Notes: generated from the sequence alone by a model not told the origin. A DNA stretch of 42,136 nucleotides from Terriglobales bacterium (GCA_035457425.1 DATIBR010000018.1:1-42136); one strand, 5' to 3'; positions 8,544 to 16,705 are shown, counted from the stretch's first letter. Program-made: numbers and translations.

Positions 8544-9494
8544 CTAGCGCGGCACCTCGACCGAGCCCACCAACTGCGTGAGGATGTCGTCGCTGCTGAA
8601 CCCCTCGAGCTCGGCCTCGGGCCGCAACCGGACGCGATGCCGCAGCGTCGGCGCCACCACGCTCTTCACGTCGTCGGGGATCAGGTAATCGCGGCCGTCG
8701 AGCACCGCCTTTGCCTTCGCGACCTGCATCAATGCCACTCCCGCGCGCGGACTCGCCCCCAGCATCAGCGCCGGCCACTCGCGCGTCTTGCGCACGATGT
8801 TGCTCACGTACCGCAGCAGCTCCGGCTGGATGGTGATGTGCGCCGCCTTGTCCCGCGCCTCCTCCAGCCACCCCGCGGGCAACGGCTTCAGGTCGAGCGT
8901 GGAGAGGTCGTGCGCGTCGAATCCGCGATGATGACTGGCCAGCACCTCGACCTCGTCATTCGCCGACGGGTAGCCCATCTTCACCTTCAGCAGGAAGCGG
9001 TCGAGCTGCGCCTCCGGCAGCGGATACGTCCCTTCGAATTCCACCGGATTCTGCGTGGCGAATACCGTGAAGTCGCGCGCCAGCGAATGCCGGATGCCGT
9101 CGATGGTGACCTGCCGCTCCTCCATCGCCTCCAGCAGCGCCGCCTGCGTCCGCGGTGGCATGCGGTTGATCTCGTCCACCAGCAGCAGGTCGGTGAAGAC
9201 CGGGCCGCGGTGCAGTTCGAACTTGCTCGTCGCGGCGTTCAGGATGTTGCCGCCGCTGATGTCCGCCGGCATCAGGTCCGAGGTGCATTGCACGCGCTGG
9301 AACTTGAGACCCACCAGGTGCCCCACCAGCTTGCCGAGCAGCGTCTTCCCGATCCCGGGGACGCCCTCCAGCAGCACGTGCCCGCGGCACAGCAGCGCCA
9401 GCAGGCACTGGTCCACTACCCCGGCCTGCCCCAGCAGGATCTTGTTGAGTTCCGTCCTTCCATGGTCGATGGCGCTTGCCGTGCCTGCTTGCAT
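8544..9494 (-). CDS. MoxR-family AAA+ ATPase
   Basis: A protein of 316 residues. Walker A is EGVPGIGKT at 44-52 (Lys51) and Walker B is LLLVDEIN at 104-111 (Asp108, Glu109). The family-typical TQNPVEFEGTYPLPEAQLDRF (sensor 1 region) follows near residue 150, and the arginine/lid region GASPRAGVALMQVAKAKA is near 255. MoxR ATPases are chaperone-like and help mature or activate partner complexes, often VWA proteins. The ATG at 9494 shares its A with the TGA stop of DUF4350 (TGATG), so translation is coupled. A longer reading frame extends upstream to 9938 but would overlap DUF4350 and has no family similarity, so it is rejected as the start. Confidence 0.94.
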   Translation of the reverse strand: MQAGTASAIDHGRTELNKILLGQAGVVDQCLLALLCRGHVLLEGVPGIGKTLLGKLVGHLVGLKFQRVQCTSDLMPADISGGNILNAATSKFELHRGPVFTDLLLVDEINRMPPRTQAALLEAMEERQVTIDGIRHSLARDFTVFATQNPVEFEGTYPLPEAQLDRFLLKVKMGYPSANDEVEVLASHHRGFDAHDLSTLDLKPLPAGWLEEARDKAAHITIQPELLRYVSNIVRKTREWPALMLGASPRAGVALMQVAKAKAVLDGRDYLIPDDVKSVVAPTLRHRVRLRPEAELEGFSSDDILTQLVGSVEVPR

Positions 9495-10663
9495 CACTGC
9501 TTCCCCTCCGTCCGGATGTGGACGTTCGTGACTTGCATCGTATACCGATGGAGCGCGCGCACCACCTCGATCGCTTCCAGCTCGCTGGCTCCCGGATCGA
9601 AGCGCAGCGCCTCGGCGTGGCGGATCGTGTCGCGCGCGCCCGCCGCGCCGTACTGCGCCTCGAAGGCGTCGCTGATCTGCGCCGCGGTCGCCGAGTGCGG
9701 CAGGCCCAGTCGCCGCGTCGCCGCGTGCCGGAAGCGCTCGTATGCCACCTCCACGCTCACGTTCGCGGCGTGAGCCCGGCGATACAGGTGTGCGAGCGCG
9801 TCTGTGAATTCCAGTGGGCTCAGCCGCGTCTGGCTGTGCCGCACGAATGTCGGTCCCAGCCGGCGCGAATACGTCAGCAGGACGAAGCCGCTCACCAACC
9901 CCAGCTGCAGCAGGCCCCACTTCAGTGGACTCGACCACAGCGAATCCAGCGCCGTCCGCGCTTCACCGTGATAGTACTCATCCCAGAGAACGCGGCGCCC
10001 CTGCTTCGGTCCCACGCTGTTGAGGAACAGGTAGAGGTTGCCGCGCTCCTGGATCCCGTTATTGGTGAGCGGCGTCGCCCCCGCCCACCAGATCACCTCG
10101 CCGCTCCCGACCGGGTACGAGACCACCACGTCTTCGCCGTCCGCGGAGTAGTGCACCACCGTCCCGTCTTCGGCGTGCGGCTCCCAGTACGATTCCGCCG
10201 CCGTGCTGATGGCCGCTGCGTCGCGCGTCAGCTCACTCGCGGTCACGCGCGGATAGGTCTTCCACACCACGTGCGGCATCCCAAAGCGCGCGCGCGATGC
10301 GCCCACCGTCCAGGCTGCCTGCGGACCGATGGCCAGCACCCGCCCGCCGCGCGTCAGGAACTCCTTGATGGCCCGCCGCTCCTCCTCGCTCGCCGCCGTC
10401 AGCGGCTGCGCCAGGATGTACGTCGCCGGCAACGCTATCCGCGCTAACTCGGTGGGTGAGGCATCGGCGCGCTCGACCTGGTATCCCAGCTCCTCGAGCA
10501 GCAGGTAGGAAGCCTTGGCTCCGCCGCGCCCCGCCGCGTACGACGAGGGCCACGCGCTGTCCTGCTGCCGGGTCGCGCCCGCCAGCACCGCGATGAGCGA
10601 AAGCACCGCCGCGGCCACGGCGCCGCCCAGCAGCAGCTTGCGGTCGGAGGGCGTGCCCGTCAT
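9494..10663 (-). CDS. DUF4350 domain membrane protein
   Basis: A protein of 389 residues from the ATG at 10663; an alternative ATG is two codons upstream at 10669. A hydrophobic helix (about 8-28) is followed by an extracytoplasmic region. Its motif GGAKASYLLLEELGYQVER and the glutamine-amidotransferase-like segment FLTRGGRVLAIGP match DUF4350. A second hydrophobic helix (about 247-267, WGLLQLGLVSGFVLLTY) precedes a soluble C-terminal helical domain. The start overlaps the DUF4129 stop as ATGA, and its stop overlaps the MoxR start, so all three are translationally linked. Function is unknown; the family regularly sits in MoxR/DUF58/DUF4129 operons. Confidence 0.85.
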   Translation of the reverse strand: MTGTPSDRKLLLGGAVAAAVLSLIAVLAGATRQQDSAWPSSYAAGRGGAKASYLLLEELGYQVERADASPTELARIALPATYILAQPLTAASEEERRAIKEFLTRGGRVLAIGPQAAWTVGASRARFGMPHVVWKTYPRVTASELTRDAAAISTAAESYWEPHAEDGTVVHYSADGEDVVVSYPVGSGEVIWWAGATPLTNNGIQERGNLYLFLNSVGPKQGRRVLWDEYYHGEARTALDSLWSSPLKWGLLQLGLVSGFVLLTYSRRLGPTFVRHSQTRLSPLEFTDALAHLYRRAHAANVSVEVAYERFRHAATRRLGLPHSATAAQISDAFEAQYGAAGARDTIRHAEALRFDPGASELEAIEVVRALHRYTMQVTNVHIRTEGKQ

Positions 10664-11634
10664 CGGCATCCGAGCTGCTCCGTGTTCTCCAGCGCCGCGG
10701 CGAACTCCTCGCGCGTGACCGGCAGCTGCGCGTACCACGCCAGCTCGAAGCGCCGCGTGATCTCGCGCAGCGCTCCCTGTTCCGGGCGCTCCGCCCCGAG
10801 CAGTTGCAGATACTCGCGCGGCGTCCGAGCCCGGTCAGGCCGCCACGCCCCCGCGCTCTCCAGCCGCGAGATCGCCGCCCAGTACGCCAGCCGGGTCGCC
10901 TCGCGCCATTGTCCCGCGGCCGCCGCCGTATTCGCCTCCGCCAGCCACGTTCGCCAGTGCTTGCTCGAAGGCGCCGCTTCTCCGCCGTCCAGCGAGAATC
11001 CTCCCTCTGCCGGGATCCGCGAGATCAGCCGATAGCTCCAGTACGCCAGCACGGCCAGCGCCAGCACCATCGCGAGGATGACCAGCGCGCGCCCCAGGTC
11101 CGGCATGGAACCGATGTGCGGCAGGAGCCGCTGCACCATCTTCAGGAGCCAGCGGACCACTTCCTCCCGCAGGTGCTCCGTCCACGACTGGCCTCGGACG
11201 TTGGCGAACTCGCGCCGGTTGAGGATCGATCCCAGCCGAGTCCTGGGCGTAGCGGTGTCCTCGGCTGCTTGGTAGGCCGCCAATCGCTGCTCGAGGCGAG
11301 CGAGTTCGCCGCTCAGCCGCGCCAGTTCCTGGGTGCGCTGCGGGTCATCCTCTTCCAGACGGGCCAGCGCTTCCTTGACCGCGGCGAATGAGAATCGGTA
11401 CTCCTCGCCGGTCGGCGCCGCGACGACCACGGCCGGCGGGATCGTCTCATTCAGTCGGTCGACGGAGGCCGCGTCGGCAGGCAGCTGCTCGATCGCGCCG
11501 CGCAGCTCGCGCACACGTTCCTGGAACGTAGGCAGGTCTATGCGGTCTGCCATCGCCTGGCCATGGACCGGCGTAGCCAGGCCCAGGCAGCCGCAACATA
11601 GCGCCACCGCCGCCAGGATGCGCAGGCGAGCCAT
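10660..11634 (-). CDS. DUF4129 domain protein, exported and membrane-anchored
   Basis: A protein of 324 residues with an N-terminal signal-like sequence (MARLRILAAVALCCGCLGL, then ATPVHG) and a region rich in Leu/Glu/Arg that is probably coiled-coil (about 90-125). A hydrophobic helix (about 165-190) follows, then the C-terminal DUF4129 domain (about 215-320) with WREATRLAYWAAISRLESAG and RTPREYLQLL. DUF4129 is often fused to transglutaminase modules in related operons; no transglutaminase domain is seen here. The ATG at 11634 is 5 bp from the stop of the upstream membrane protein gene. A frame extending further upstream lacks similarity and is ignored. Confidence 0.82.
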   Translation of the reverse strand: MARLRILAAVALCCGCLGLATPVHGQAMADRIDLPTFQERVRELRGAIEQLPADAASVDRLNETIPPAVVVAAPTGEEYRFSFAAVKEALARLEEDDPQRTQELARLSGELARLEQRLAAYQAAEDTATPRTRLGSILNRREFANVRGQSWTEHLREEVVRWLLKMVQRLLPHIGSMPDLGRALVILAMVLALAVLAYWSYRLISRIPAEGGFSLDGGEAAPSSKHWRTWLAEANTAAAAGQWREATRLAYWAAISRLESAGAWRPDRARTPREYLQLLGAERPEQGALREITRRFELAWYAQLPVTREEFAAALENTEQLGCR

Positions 11635-11639
11635 GTCGC

Positions 11640-12473
11640 CTACGAGTTGCCGGCCGAACCCGCCGCTTGCGCCGCCTGCATCGCCGGCTGCCTGGTCGCG
11701 AGCACGTTCATCATGTGCTGCAGGTCGAACGCTTCCTTGCGCACTCGCAGGTCGTAATACAGCAGCGTCATCGAGATGCTGACGATGGGCGCGGTAAGCG
11801 CATTGAGCCCGAAATCGAGCACGTTCTGCACCACCTGGATCCCGACCGTGAGGGCCCCGGGACCCTTGATCCCTCCCATGAGCACCAGCACGACGCCCAG
11901 CAACAGCCCCATGCCGAACTTGATCGCCCACATCAGCAGGTAGACGAGGAAGACCGTCCCGCGGTGTCCCTTGGTGAGCTTCATGCTCCGCTGAAACGCA
12001 TCCCAGGGGTTGAGCTGTTCGAACAATGCCGCTGGGACCGCCAGCGCCGCTCCCAGCGCCACGATGATCCCCGGAACGATGAGCGCCAGCATTCCCAGGA
12101 ACGTGAGCAGGCCGACCAGCATCATCGTCCCGATGACCTCGCCGATGTGGCTTTTCATCCGCCCGAAAGCCTCGGCGATCGTGATCGGCTCGTTCAAGTG
12201 CACCGCCGACACCGCGAAGAAGCTCGCGCCTTGCGTGAATGCGATGCTCACCAGGTAGACCACCAGGAACAGCAGCCCGCTGACCGCGGTGATCACGATG
12301 CCGGCCGTGCCGAGCGACAGCATCGTCAGCGACAGTACCCCAAGCTGGAACAGCAGGATCAGCAGATACGGCAGCGCCGCGACACCGAAGAACAGCGCGA
12401 AATGCTTCCGATAGAGCGTGAACGTCGAATCGAACAGCTCACCGGTGCTCAGAGGACGCAGAGTATTTTCCAT
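11640..12473 (-). CDS. Multi-pass membrane protein, GPDPase membrane-domain-like
   Basis: A protein of 277 residues with about six hydrophobic segments. The N-terminus MENTLRPLSTGELFDSTF followed by LYRKHFALFFGVAALP is the pattern of the glycerophosphoryl diester phosphodiesterase membrane domain and related DUF975/DUF7847-like integral proteins. The segment LFEQLNPWDAFQRSMKLTKG is also typical. No phosphodiesterase catalytic domain is attached, so no enzymatic role is claimed. A strong Shine-Dalgarno (GGAAGG, 6 nt before ATG) supports the start. It is the first gene of the minus-strand block leading to DUF4129, DUF4350, MoxR and DUF58, which suggests a membrane partner of that system. Confidence 0.75.
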   Translation of the reverse strand: MENTLRPLSTGELFDSTFTLYRKHFALFFGVAALPYLLILLFQLGVLSLTMLSLGTAGIVITAVSGLLFLVVYLVSIAFTQGASFFAVSAVHLNEPITIAEAFGRMKSHIGEVIGTMMLVGLLTFLGMLALIVPGIIVALGAALAVPAALFEQLNPWDAFQRSMKLTKGHRGTVFLVYLLMWAIKFGMGLLLGVVLVLMGGIKGPGALTVGIQVVQNVLDFGLNALTAPIVSISMTLLYYDLRVRKEAFDLQHMMNVLATRQPAMQAAQAAGSAGNS

Positions 12474-12611
12474 CTAATACCTTCCAAAAGGGTCCTGGGT
12501 GGCTGGCATCCTACAACGGCTTGGCAGCAGAGTAGAAGTTTCTCCTGCGCTGTTCTGGAAACCGGAACTCATGGATGCCCCGGCGGCGCTCCCCCGCCAG
12601 GCGCGCCAGGT

Positions 12612-12641
12612 TTGACCGCCTCCAGAGCTGCCTCTTACAAT
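12612..12641 (+). promoter_or_regulatory. Sigma70-type promoter ahead of tRNA-Met
   Basis: TTGACC at 12612-12617 and TACAAT at 12636-12641 with an 18-bp spacer: five of six consensus matches in each hexamer. Predicted start is near 12648, giving a 75-nt leader before the tRNA. It lies in the longest gene-free stretch (12474-12722), in which nothing else was found. Transcription could run on into the DUF2277 gene. Confidence 0.7.
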
Positions 12642-12722
12642 GGATATCGCGTGAGCCACCTCACGCACGGCTCGCCGCGGCGAGGCGTCCTGCCTTGAGG
12701 GTTTTCACCCGACAAGATGAGT

Positions 12723-12799
12723 GGCGGTGTAGCTCAGGTGGTTAGAGCGAGGGTCTCATAATCCCTAGGTCGTTGGTTCGAGTCCAACCGCCGCCACCA
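12723..12799 (+). tRNA. tRNA-Met (CAT anticodon), elongator type, CCA encoded
   Basis: A full cloverleaf can be drawn. The acceptor stem GGCGGTG pairs with CGCCGCC (one G-T pair), the D arm starts TAGCTCAG, the anticodon loop is CTCATAA with anticodon CAT, and the T arm GTTGG-TTCGAGT-CCAAC is perfect. The final CCA is encoded (12797-12799). The first acceptor pair is G-C, unlike bacterial initiator tRNA, so this is elongator Met; a lysidine-modified Ile-CAT tRNA is less likely. The innermost anticodon-stem pair is T-T instead of a Watson-Crick pair. Confidence 0.95.
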
Positions 12800-12857
12800 G
12801 TTTTCTCCGCTGCATTCCGCTTCCCGGGTCCCCGGCTTTTGTTACCCTGAGCAGGCT

Positions 12858-13127
12858 ATGTGCAGAAACATCAAGACCCTGTTCAACTTCGAGCCTCCTG
12901 TGACGGAAGACGAGGTCCGCGCGGCTGCGCTGCAATTCGTCAGGAAGATCACCGGATTCAACAAGCCGTCCAAGGCCAACGAAGCCGCGTTTGAGTCCGC
13001 CATCGATGAGATCGCCGCCATCTCCAGCCGGCTGCTGCGTTCGCTCGAAACTTCAGCGCCACCCAAGAACCGCGAGGAGGAGGCCGCGAAGGCCCGGGCG
13101 CGCGCCCAGGAGCGCTTTGGCACGTAG
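12858..13127 (+). CDS. DUF2277 family small protein
   Basis: A protein of 89 residues beginning MCRNIKTLFNFEPP, the hallmark of the DUF2277 family, followed by AALQFVRKITGF and a helical C-terminal half rich in Ala, Arg and Glu. The conserved N-terminal cysteine at residue 2 is present. No function is established for the family; it is common in Acidobacteriota and Actinobacteria. It begins 58 bp after the tRNA with no terminator between them, so it may share the tRNA promoter. Length is normal for the family. Confidence 0.9.
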   Translation: MCRNIKTLFNFEPPVTEDEVRAAALQFVRKITGFNKPSKANEAAFESAIDEIAAISSRLLRSLETSAPPKNREEEAAKARARAQERFGT

Positions 13128-13154
13128 CACCGCCGCTCTCGACTCCCCATCCTT

Positions 13155-13160
13155 TAGAAT
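13155..13160 (+). promoter_or_regulatory. Candidate -10 box (TAGAAT) for kdsB
   Basis: TAGAAT lies 21 bp before the kdsB ATG, so the leader would be about 15 nt. No recognisable -35 hexamer is present at 16-18 bp spacing. TAGAAT also occurs before asnS (41439-41444) and arginase (39937-39942). Confidence 0.35.
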
Positions 13161-13181
13161 GCCCCGGGTTTGCATAAGACG

Positions 13182-13901
13182 ATGAAAGCTGTCGCCATCA
13201 TCCCGGCGCGCCTCGGGTCGACGCGCCTCGCACGCAAGGCGCTGCGCGAGCTTGCCGGAAAGCCCATGGTCGGCCACGTGTACGAGGCCGCGCGGCGCTG
13301 CTCCGAGCTGGCTGACGTCATCGTCGCGACCGATTCCGACGAGATCCTCGCCGTCTGCCGCCAGCATGGCTGGAACGCCCGCATGACCTCGCCCGACTGC
13401 CGCAGCGGCACCGATCGCGTGCGCGAGGTCGCGCAGCAAGTCGCCGCCGACGTCTACGTCAACGTCCAGGGCGACGAGCCGCTCGCCCGCCCCGAGCACA
13501 TCCAGGCCATGCTCGACCTCATGCGCGAGCCGCACGTCGAGGTCGCCACCGTCAGCACTCCCTGCCCCGCCCACGACGTCGCCAATCCCAACGCCGTCAA
13601 GGTCGTCGCCGACCTCTCCGGCCGCGCGCTCTATTTCTCCCGCGCCACCATCCCCTTGGACCGCGACCAGAAGGGCGGCATCCGCTACGCCAAGCACCTC
13701 GGCTTCTACGCCTATCGCAAGCCCGCGCTGGACCGCTTCTGCGCGCTTCCGGAATCCGCTCTCGAACGCGCCGAGCGGCTCGAGCAGCTCCGCTTCCTCG
13801 AGAATGGCATCGCCATCCACGTCGCCCAGGTCCCCTTCGACACAGTCGGCGTCGATACCGAAGAGGACCTCCAGCGCGTCGAGTCCGTGCTGCGTCGTTG
13901 A
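13182..13901 (+). CDS. kdsB: 3-deoxy-manno-octulosonate cytidylyltransferase (CMP-Kdo synthetase)
   Basis: A protein of 239 residues that activates Kdo with CTP for addition to lipid A, so the host makes LPS. The nucleotide-binding N-terminus is AIIPARLGSTRLARKAL, VATDSDEI follows near residue 50, the signature YVNVQGDEPL is near 94-103, and GFYAYRK is near 183. A TTG four codons upstream (13170) is possible, but the ATG at 13182 aligns with the family N-terminus. In most homologues the first loop reads STRLPGKPL; here the Pro-Gly is Ala-Arg, which is unusual but outside the metal site. The gene converges on the M48 protease gene. Confidence 0.93.
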   Translation: MKAVAIIPARLGSTRLARKALRELAGKPMVGHVYEAARRCSELADVIVATDSDEILAVCRQHGWNARMTSPDCRSGTDRVREVAQQVAADVYVNVQGDEPLARPEHIQAMLDLMREPHVEVATVSTPCPAHDVANPNAVKVVADLSGRALYFSRATIPLDRDQKGGIRYAKHLGFYAYRKPALDRFCALPESALERAERLEQLRFLENGIAIHVAQVPFDTVGVDTEEDLQRVESVLRR

Positions 13902-13919
13902 AGGGAGTCCTGCGTGGGC

Positions 13920-13933
13920 CCGCGCCGGCGCGG
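13920..13933. terminator. GC-rich palindrome between convergent genes
   Basis: CCGCGCCGGCGCGG is a perfect 14-bp palindrome between the kdsB stop and the M48 protease stop. It could act as a bidirectional terminator, but it has no T-tract on either side. Confidence 0.35.
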
Positions 13934-13937
13934 TAGC

Positions 13938-15086
13938 TCAGGCGCGCTTCGCCGCCCACGCCTCCGCGGCGCTGATGCGCCGCGCCACCGGCGGGTGCGA
14001 GTGGAACAGGATCTCCACGATGCGCGACGGATTCCGCTCCGCCAGGTTCTGCCCTGCCAGCTTGTTCATCGCCGTCACGAACGGCCCCACGCTGGCGATG
14101 TTCGCCCAGCAATAGCGGTCCGCCTGGCGCTCGTTGTACCGCGAGTACGCGTTCATCACCGGCAGCAGCACGAGCGAAAGCACGCTCGACACCAGCAGCA
14201 ACAGCGGGATGCCCGCGAAATCTGCCAGGCCCTGCAGTTCGAACCAGTGGCGCCCTTCGATCACGTACTGCAGCGCCTGGTTCGCCGCCCAGAAACCCAG
14301 CAGCGAGATCCCCGCCTGCATCACGATGCTCTTGAAGATGTGCTTGTGGACGTGGTGGCCCAGTTCGTGCGCCAGCACCGCCTCGATCTCGTCGTCGTTG
14401 TAGTTGCCCAACAGCGTGTCCGCCAGGATGATGCGCCGCGTCGCGCCCAGCCCGGTCAGCGCGGCGTTCGCCTTCTTGCTCTTCTCCGAGAGCTTCCACT
14501 CGTAGACGCCCCGCACGCGCGTCCCGGCCCGTTCGCTCAGCCGCACCAGCCGCGTCTTCAGCGCCTCGTTCTCCAGCGGCACGAACTTGTAGAACAGCGG
14601 CAGCAGGATGACGGGCGCGAGCTGCGCGAACACCACGAACAGCACGATCGCCACCGCCCACGCGGCCAGCCACCACAGGTCGGGCGCCTGCCGGATCGTG
14701 AAGTAGATCATCTCCAGCACGATCACGCCCAGCACCAGGCCGACCAGCCACTCCTTCACCTGGTCCCACGCCCACGCGCCTGTCTTTTCGTTCGAGAGGT
14801 TGTAGCGGTGCTCCAGGCGAAAACCGTAGTAGTCCAGCGGCAGCCCGATCAGCTTGGTCAGCAGCGTGAGGAACAGCACGTACACCAGCAGCGCCAGCGC
14901 GTAGTGGTCGCCGGTGACCTGCACCGCCCAGTCGCGCAGGCGGTTGGTCCAGTGGAAGGCCAGCAGCGCCACCAGGAACAGGAACCCGAGCGCGACGTCG
15001 CCCACGCTCAGCCAGCGCTGGACGCGGTTGTACTCCCGGGCCTCCGGCGTGTCAGGTGGCGGGGCCTGTTGCACAGGGAGAGCCAT
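13938..15086 (-). CDS. M48 family zinc metalloprotease (Ste24/CAAX protease-like)
   Basis: A protein of 382 residues. The zinc site HELGHH lies in AVLAHELGHHVHKHIF, near residue 255, and a glutamate-bearing segment YSRYNERQADRYCW (third ligand) is about 65 residues later. Four to five hydrophobic segments, including DVALGFLFLVALLAF and YALALLVYVLFLTLL, place the active site at the membrane, as in Ste24 and HtpX. The N-terminal M48_N-type region (GLPLDYYGFRLEHRYNLS) indicates the Ste24 branch over HtpX. The start is taken as MALPVQQAPP; a longer frame upstream runs through the heptamer repeat array and is unlikely to be translated. Substrate unknown. Confidence 0.92.
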   Translation of the reverse strand: MALPVQQAPPPDTPEAREYNRVQRWLSVGDVALGFLFLVALLAFHWTNRLRDWAVQVTGDHYALALLVYVLFLTLLTKLIGLPLDYYGFRLEHRYNLSNEKTGAWAWDQVKEWLVGLVLGVIVLEMIYFTIRQAPDLWWLAAWAVAIVLFVVFAQLAPVILLPLFYKFVPLENEALKTRLVRLSERAGTRVRGVYEWKLSEKSKKANAALTGLGATRRIILADTLLGNYNDDEIEAVLAHELGHHVHKHIFKSIVMQAGISLLGFWAANQALQYVIEGRHWFELQGLADFAGIPLLLLVSSVLSLVLLPVMNAYSRYNERQADRYCWANIASVGPFVTAMNKLAGQNLAERNPSRIVEILFHSHPPVARRISAAEAWAAKRA

Positions 15087-15092
15087 GCAGAA

Positions 15093-15162
15093 GGCATTGT
15101 AGATTGCGGATGGTTGATTGCAGATTGAAAAGCAGCAAGCGCAGATCGAAAAGCAGCGCAGG
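15093..15162. repeat. Degenerate tandem heptamer array upstream of the M48 protease
   Basis: Five in-phase 7-bp units with the core GATTG occupy 15093-15127 (for example GGCATTG, TAGATTG). They pass into two copies of a 21-bp unit (15121-15141 and 15142-15162) that share CAGAT(T/C)GAAAAGCAGC; 21 bp is three heptamers. It is AT-richer than the surroundings and lies in the leader of the M48 gene. Confidence 0.75.
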
Positions 15163-15202
15163 CCGACCATTCCTTGTCGTGCGATACGAATGTCATTTTG
15201 CG

Positions 15203-15218
15203 GCCGGCGTCAGCCGGC
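15203..15218. repeat. GCCGGC-GTCA-GCCGGC hairpin
   Basis: A 6-bp GC stem with a 4-nt loop downstream of the phosphohexomutase gene (minus strand). On the minus strand it is followed by GCAAAATG, with no T-run, so it would be a weak terminator at best. Same palindrome family as 20762-20782 and 38915-38931. Confidence 0.45.
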
Positions 15219-15252
15219 TGAGGAACCCATGCATTCCCGCGACGGGCTGCGC

Positions 15253-16698
15253 TCACGCCACCCGCGCCGCCTGCTCCGTCACCAGCGCTTCCGCCTCAGC
15301 CAGGATCTCGTGCACCAGCTCCGGCGACGACGCCTCCGAATACACGCGCAGCAGCGGCTCCGTGCCCGACGCCCGCAGCAGCACCCACGCTTCCGCGCCG
15401 CCGTCGCGCACCGGCGCGTCCAGGAACAGCTTGTAGCCGTCCATGTCTTCCGTGCGCGTCACGCGGTAGCGTCCCACCGCGCCGATCCCGTCCTTCGCGC
15501 GCCGGATCGCCGCTTGCTTCACGTCCTCCGCGAGATGCAGGTCGCGCCGCCCGTAGTAGTGCGGCCCAAATTCCTTCTGCAGGTCCGCGACCAGCTCCCC
15601 CAGCGTCCGCCCGTACGACGCCATCGCGTTCGCCAGCAGCAGCGAGTTCAGCACCCCGTCGCGCTCCGGCAGGTGCCGCGGGATCCCGATGCCGCCCGAC
15701 TCCTCGCCGCCCACCAGCACCTCTTTGCCGCTCAGCACCACGTCGCACACGTACTTGAACCCGATGCCGTGCTCGATCAACTCGCGCCCGTACTTCTTCG
15801 CGATCCGGTCCAGCATGCCGGTGGTGTTGAACGCGCGCGTCACCGCCCCTGGCCACTTCTTGTGATCGAGCAGCCACTTCAGCAGGACGGCGAAGCACTT
15901 GTGCGCGTCCACGAAGCTGCCGTCCTCCGCCACCGCCCCGATGCGGTCGGCGTCGCCGTCGGTCGCGAACCCCGCGTGGAAGCCGCCCGCAACCACCTTC
16001 TCCTGCAGCGCGCGCACGTGCGGCTCGATCGGCTCCGGATTGATCCCCGGGAACAGCGGGTTCAATTCCCCGCGTATCTCTTCGTGCGCGATGCCGTGCT
16101 CGCGGAAGATCCCCGCCAGCACGCCGCGCCCCGCTCCGTACATGCAGTCGATCGCGATCTTGTAGCCCGCGCGCTGGATCAGCCCGAGATCCGCGAACTT
16201 CGTGATCGCCTCGACATACGGCTGCTTGAAGTCCGTGACGGTGACTGAGCCGCCTTTCTTCGAAGGTAGACCCTGGGCCGGAGGCTGCTCCGGCAGGAGC
16301 GCGGCGATCTTCGCCATGATGGCCGGCGTCGCCGACCCGCCATAGCCCGCCTTGTACTTCACGCCGTTCCACGACCACGGATTGTGGCTCGACGTGATGA
16401 CCACGCCGCCCGCGGCCTTGGTATGCTTCACCGCGTACGAGATCGCCGGCGTCGGCGTCGCGTCGCGTGCCAGGCGCACCGCGATCCCCGTCGCCGCGAT
16501 CGTCTCCGCCGCCAGTTCCGCCGCGCGCTTCGACGCGAACCGCGTGTCGTAGCCGACGATCAGCCCCTGCTTGGGATCTTCATTCCGGTGGACGTACGCC
16601 GCCATCGCCGCCGCCACCCGCCGCACGTTGTCGAACGTGAAGTCGTCGGCGATCTGCCCGCGCCACCCGTCGGTCCCGAACTTGATTGGTACTGTCAT
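15253..16698 (-). CDS. Phosphoglucomutase / phosphomannomutase (alpha-D-phosphohexomutase)
   Basis: A protein of 481 residues that interconverts hexose 1- and 6-phosphates through a phosphoserine. The N-terminus KFGTDGWRG is typical. The catalytic serine is Ser104 in TSSHNP, the magnesium loop is DGDADRIG near residue 245, the sugar-binding loop is GGEESGGIGIPRH near 325, and the phosphate-binding loop RASGTEPLLRVYSEA is near 455. All four catalytic loops are intact. It follows the mannose-1-P guanylyltransferase gene on the same strand after an 83-bp gap holding heptamer repeats. With manA and the guanylyltransferase it would complete mannose-6-P to mannose-1-P to GDP-mannose. Confidence 0.93.
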   Translation of the reverse strand: MTVPIKFGTDGWRGQIADDFTFDNVRRVAAAMAAYVHRNEDPKQGLIVGYDTRFASKRAAELAAETIAATGIAVRLARDATPTPAISYAVKHTKAAGGVVITSSHNPWSWNGVKYKAGYGGSATPAIMAKIAALLPEQPPAQGLPSKKGGSVTVTDFKQPYVEAITKFADLGLIQRAGYKIAIDCMYGAGRGVLAGIFREHGIAHEEIRGELNPLFPGINPEPIEPHVRALQEKVVAGGFHAGFATDGDADRIGAVAEDGSFVDAHKCFAVLLKWLLDHKKWPGAVTRAFNTTGMLDRIAKKYGRELIEHGIGFKYVCDVVLSGKEVLVGGEESGGIGIPRHLPERDGVLNSLLLANAMASYGRTLGELVADLQKEFGPHYYGRRDLHLAEDVKQAAIRRAKDGIGAVGRYRVTRTEDMDGYKLFLDAPVRDGGAEAWVLLRASGTEPLLRVYSEASSPELVHEILAEAEALVTEQAARVA

Positions 16699-16705
16699 GT
16701 TTGCG

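Noticed and set aside
8544-9938. Longer N-terminal extension of MoxR
   Set aside because: The extra 148 residues overlap DUF4350 out of frame and have no AAA+ similarity; MoxR proteins start near MQAGTASAIDHGR.
12474-12722. Possible small gene or ncRNA in the longest gene-free stretch
   Set aside because: Apart from the tRNA promoter, no reading frame with a credible start and ribosome-binding site and no convincing stable structure was seen.
13928-13945. Second tRNA suggested by GCGGTAGCTCAGG
   Set aside because: Only the D-arm-like string is present; no acceptor, anticodon or T stem can be drawn, and the region is the 3' end of the M48 gene.
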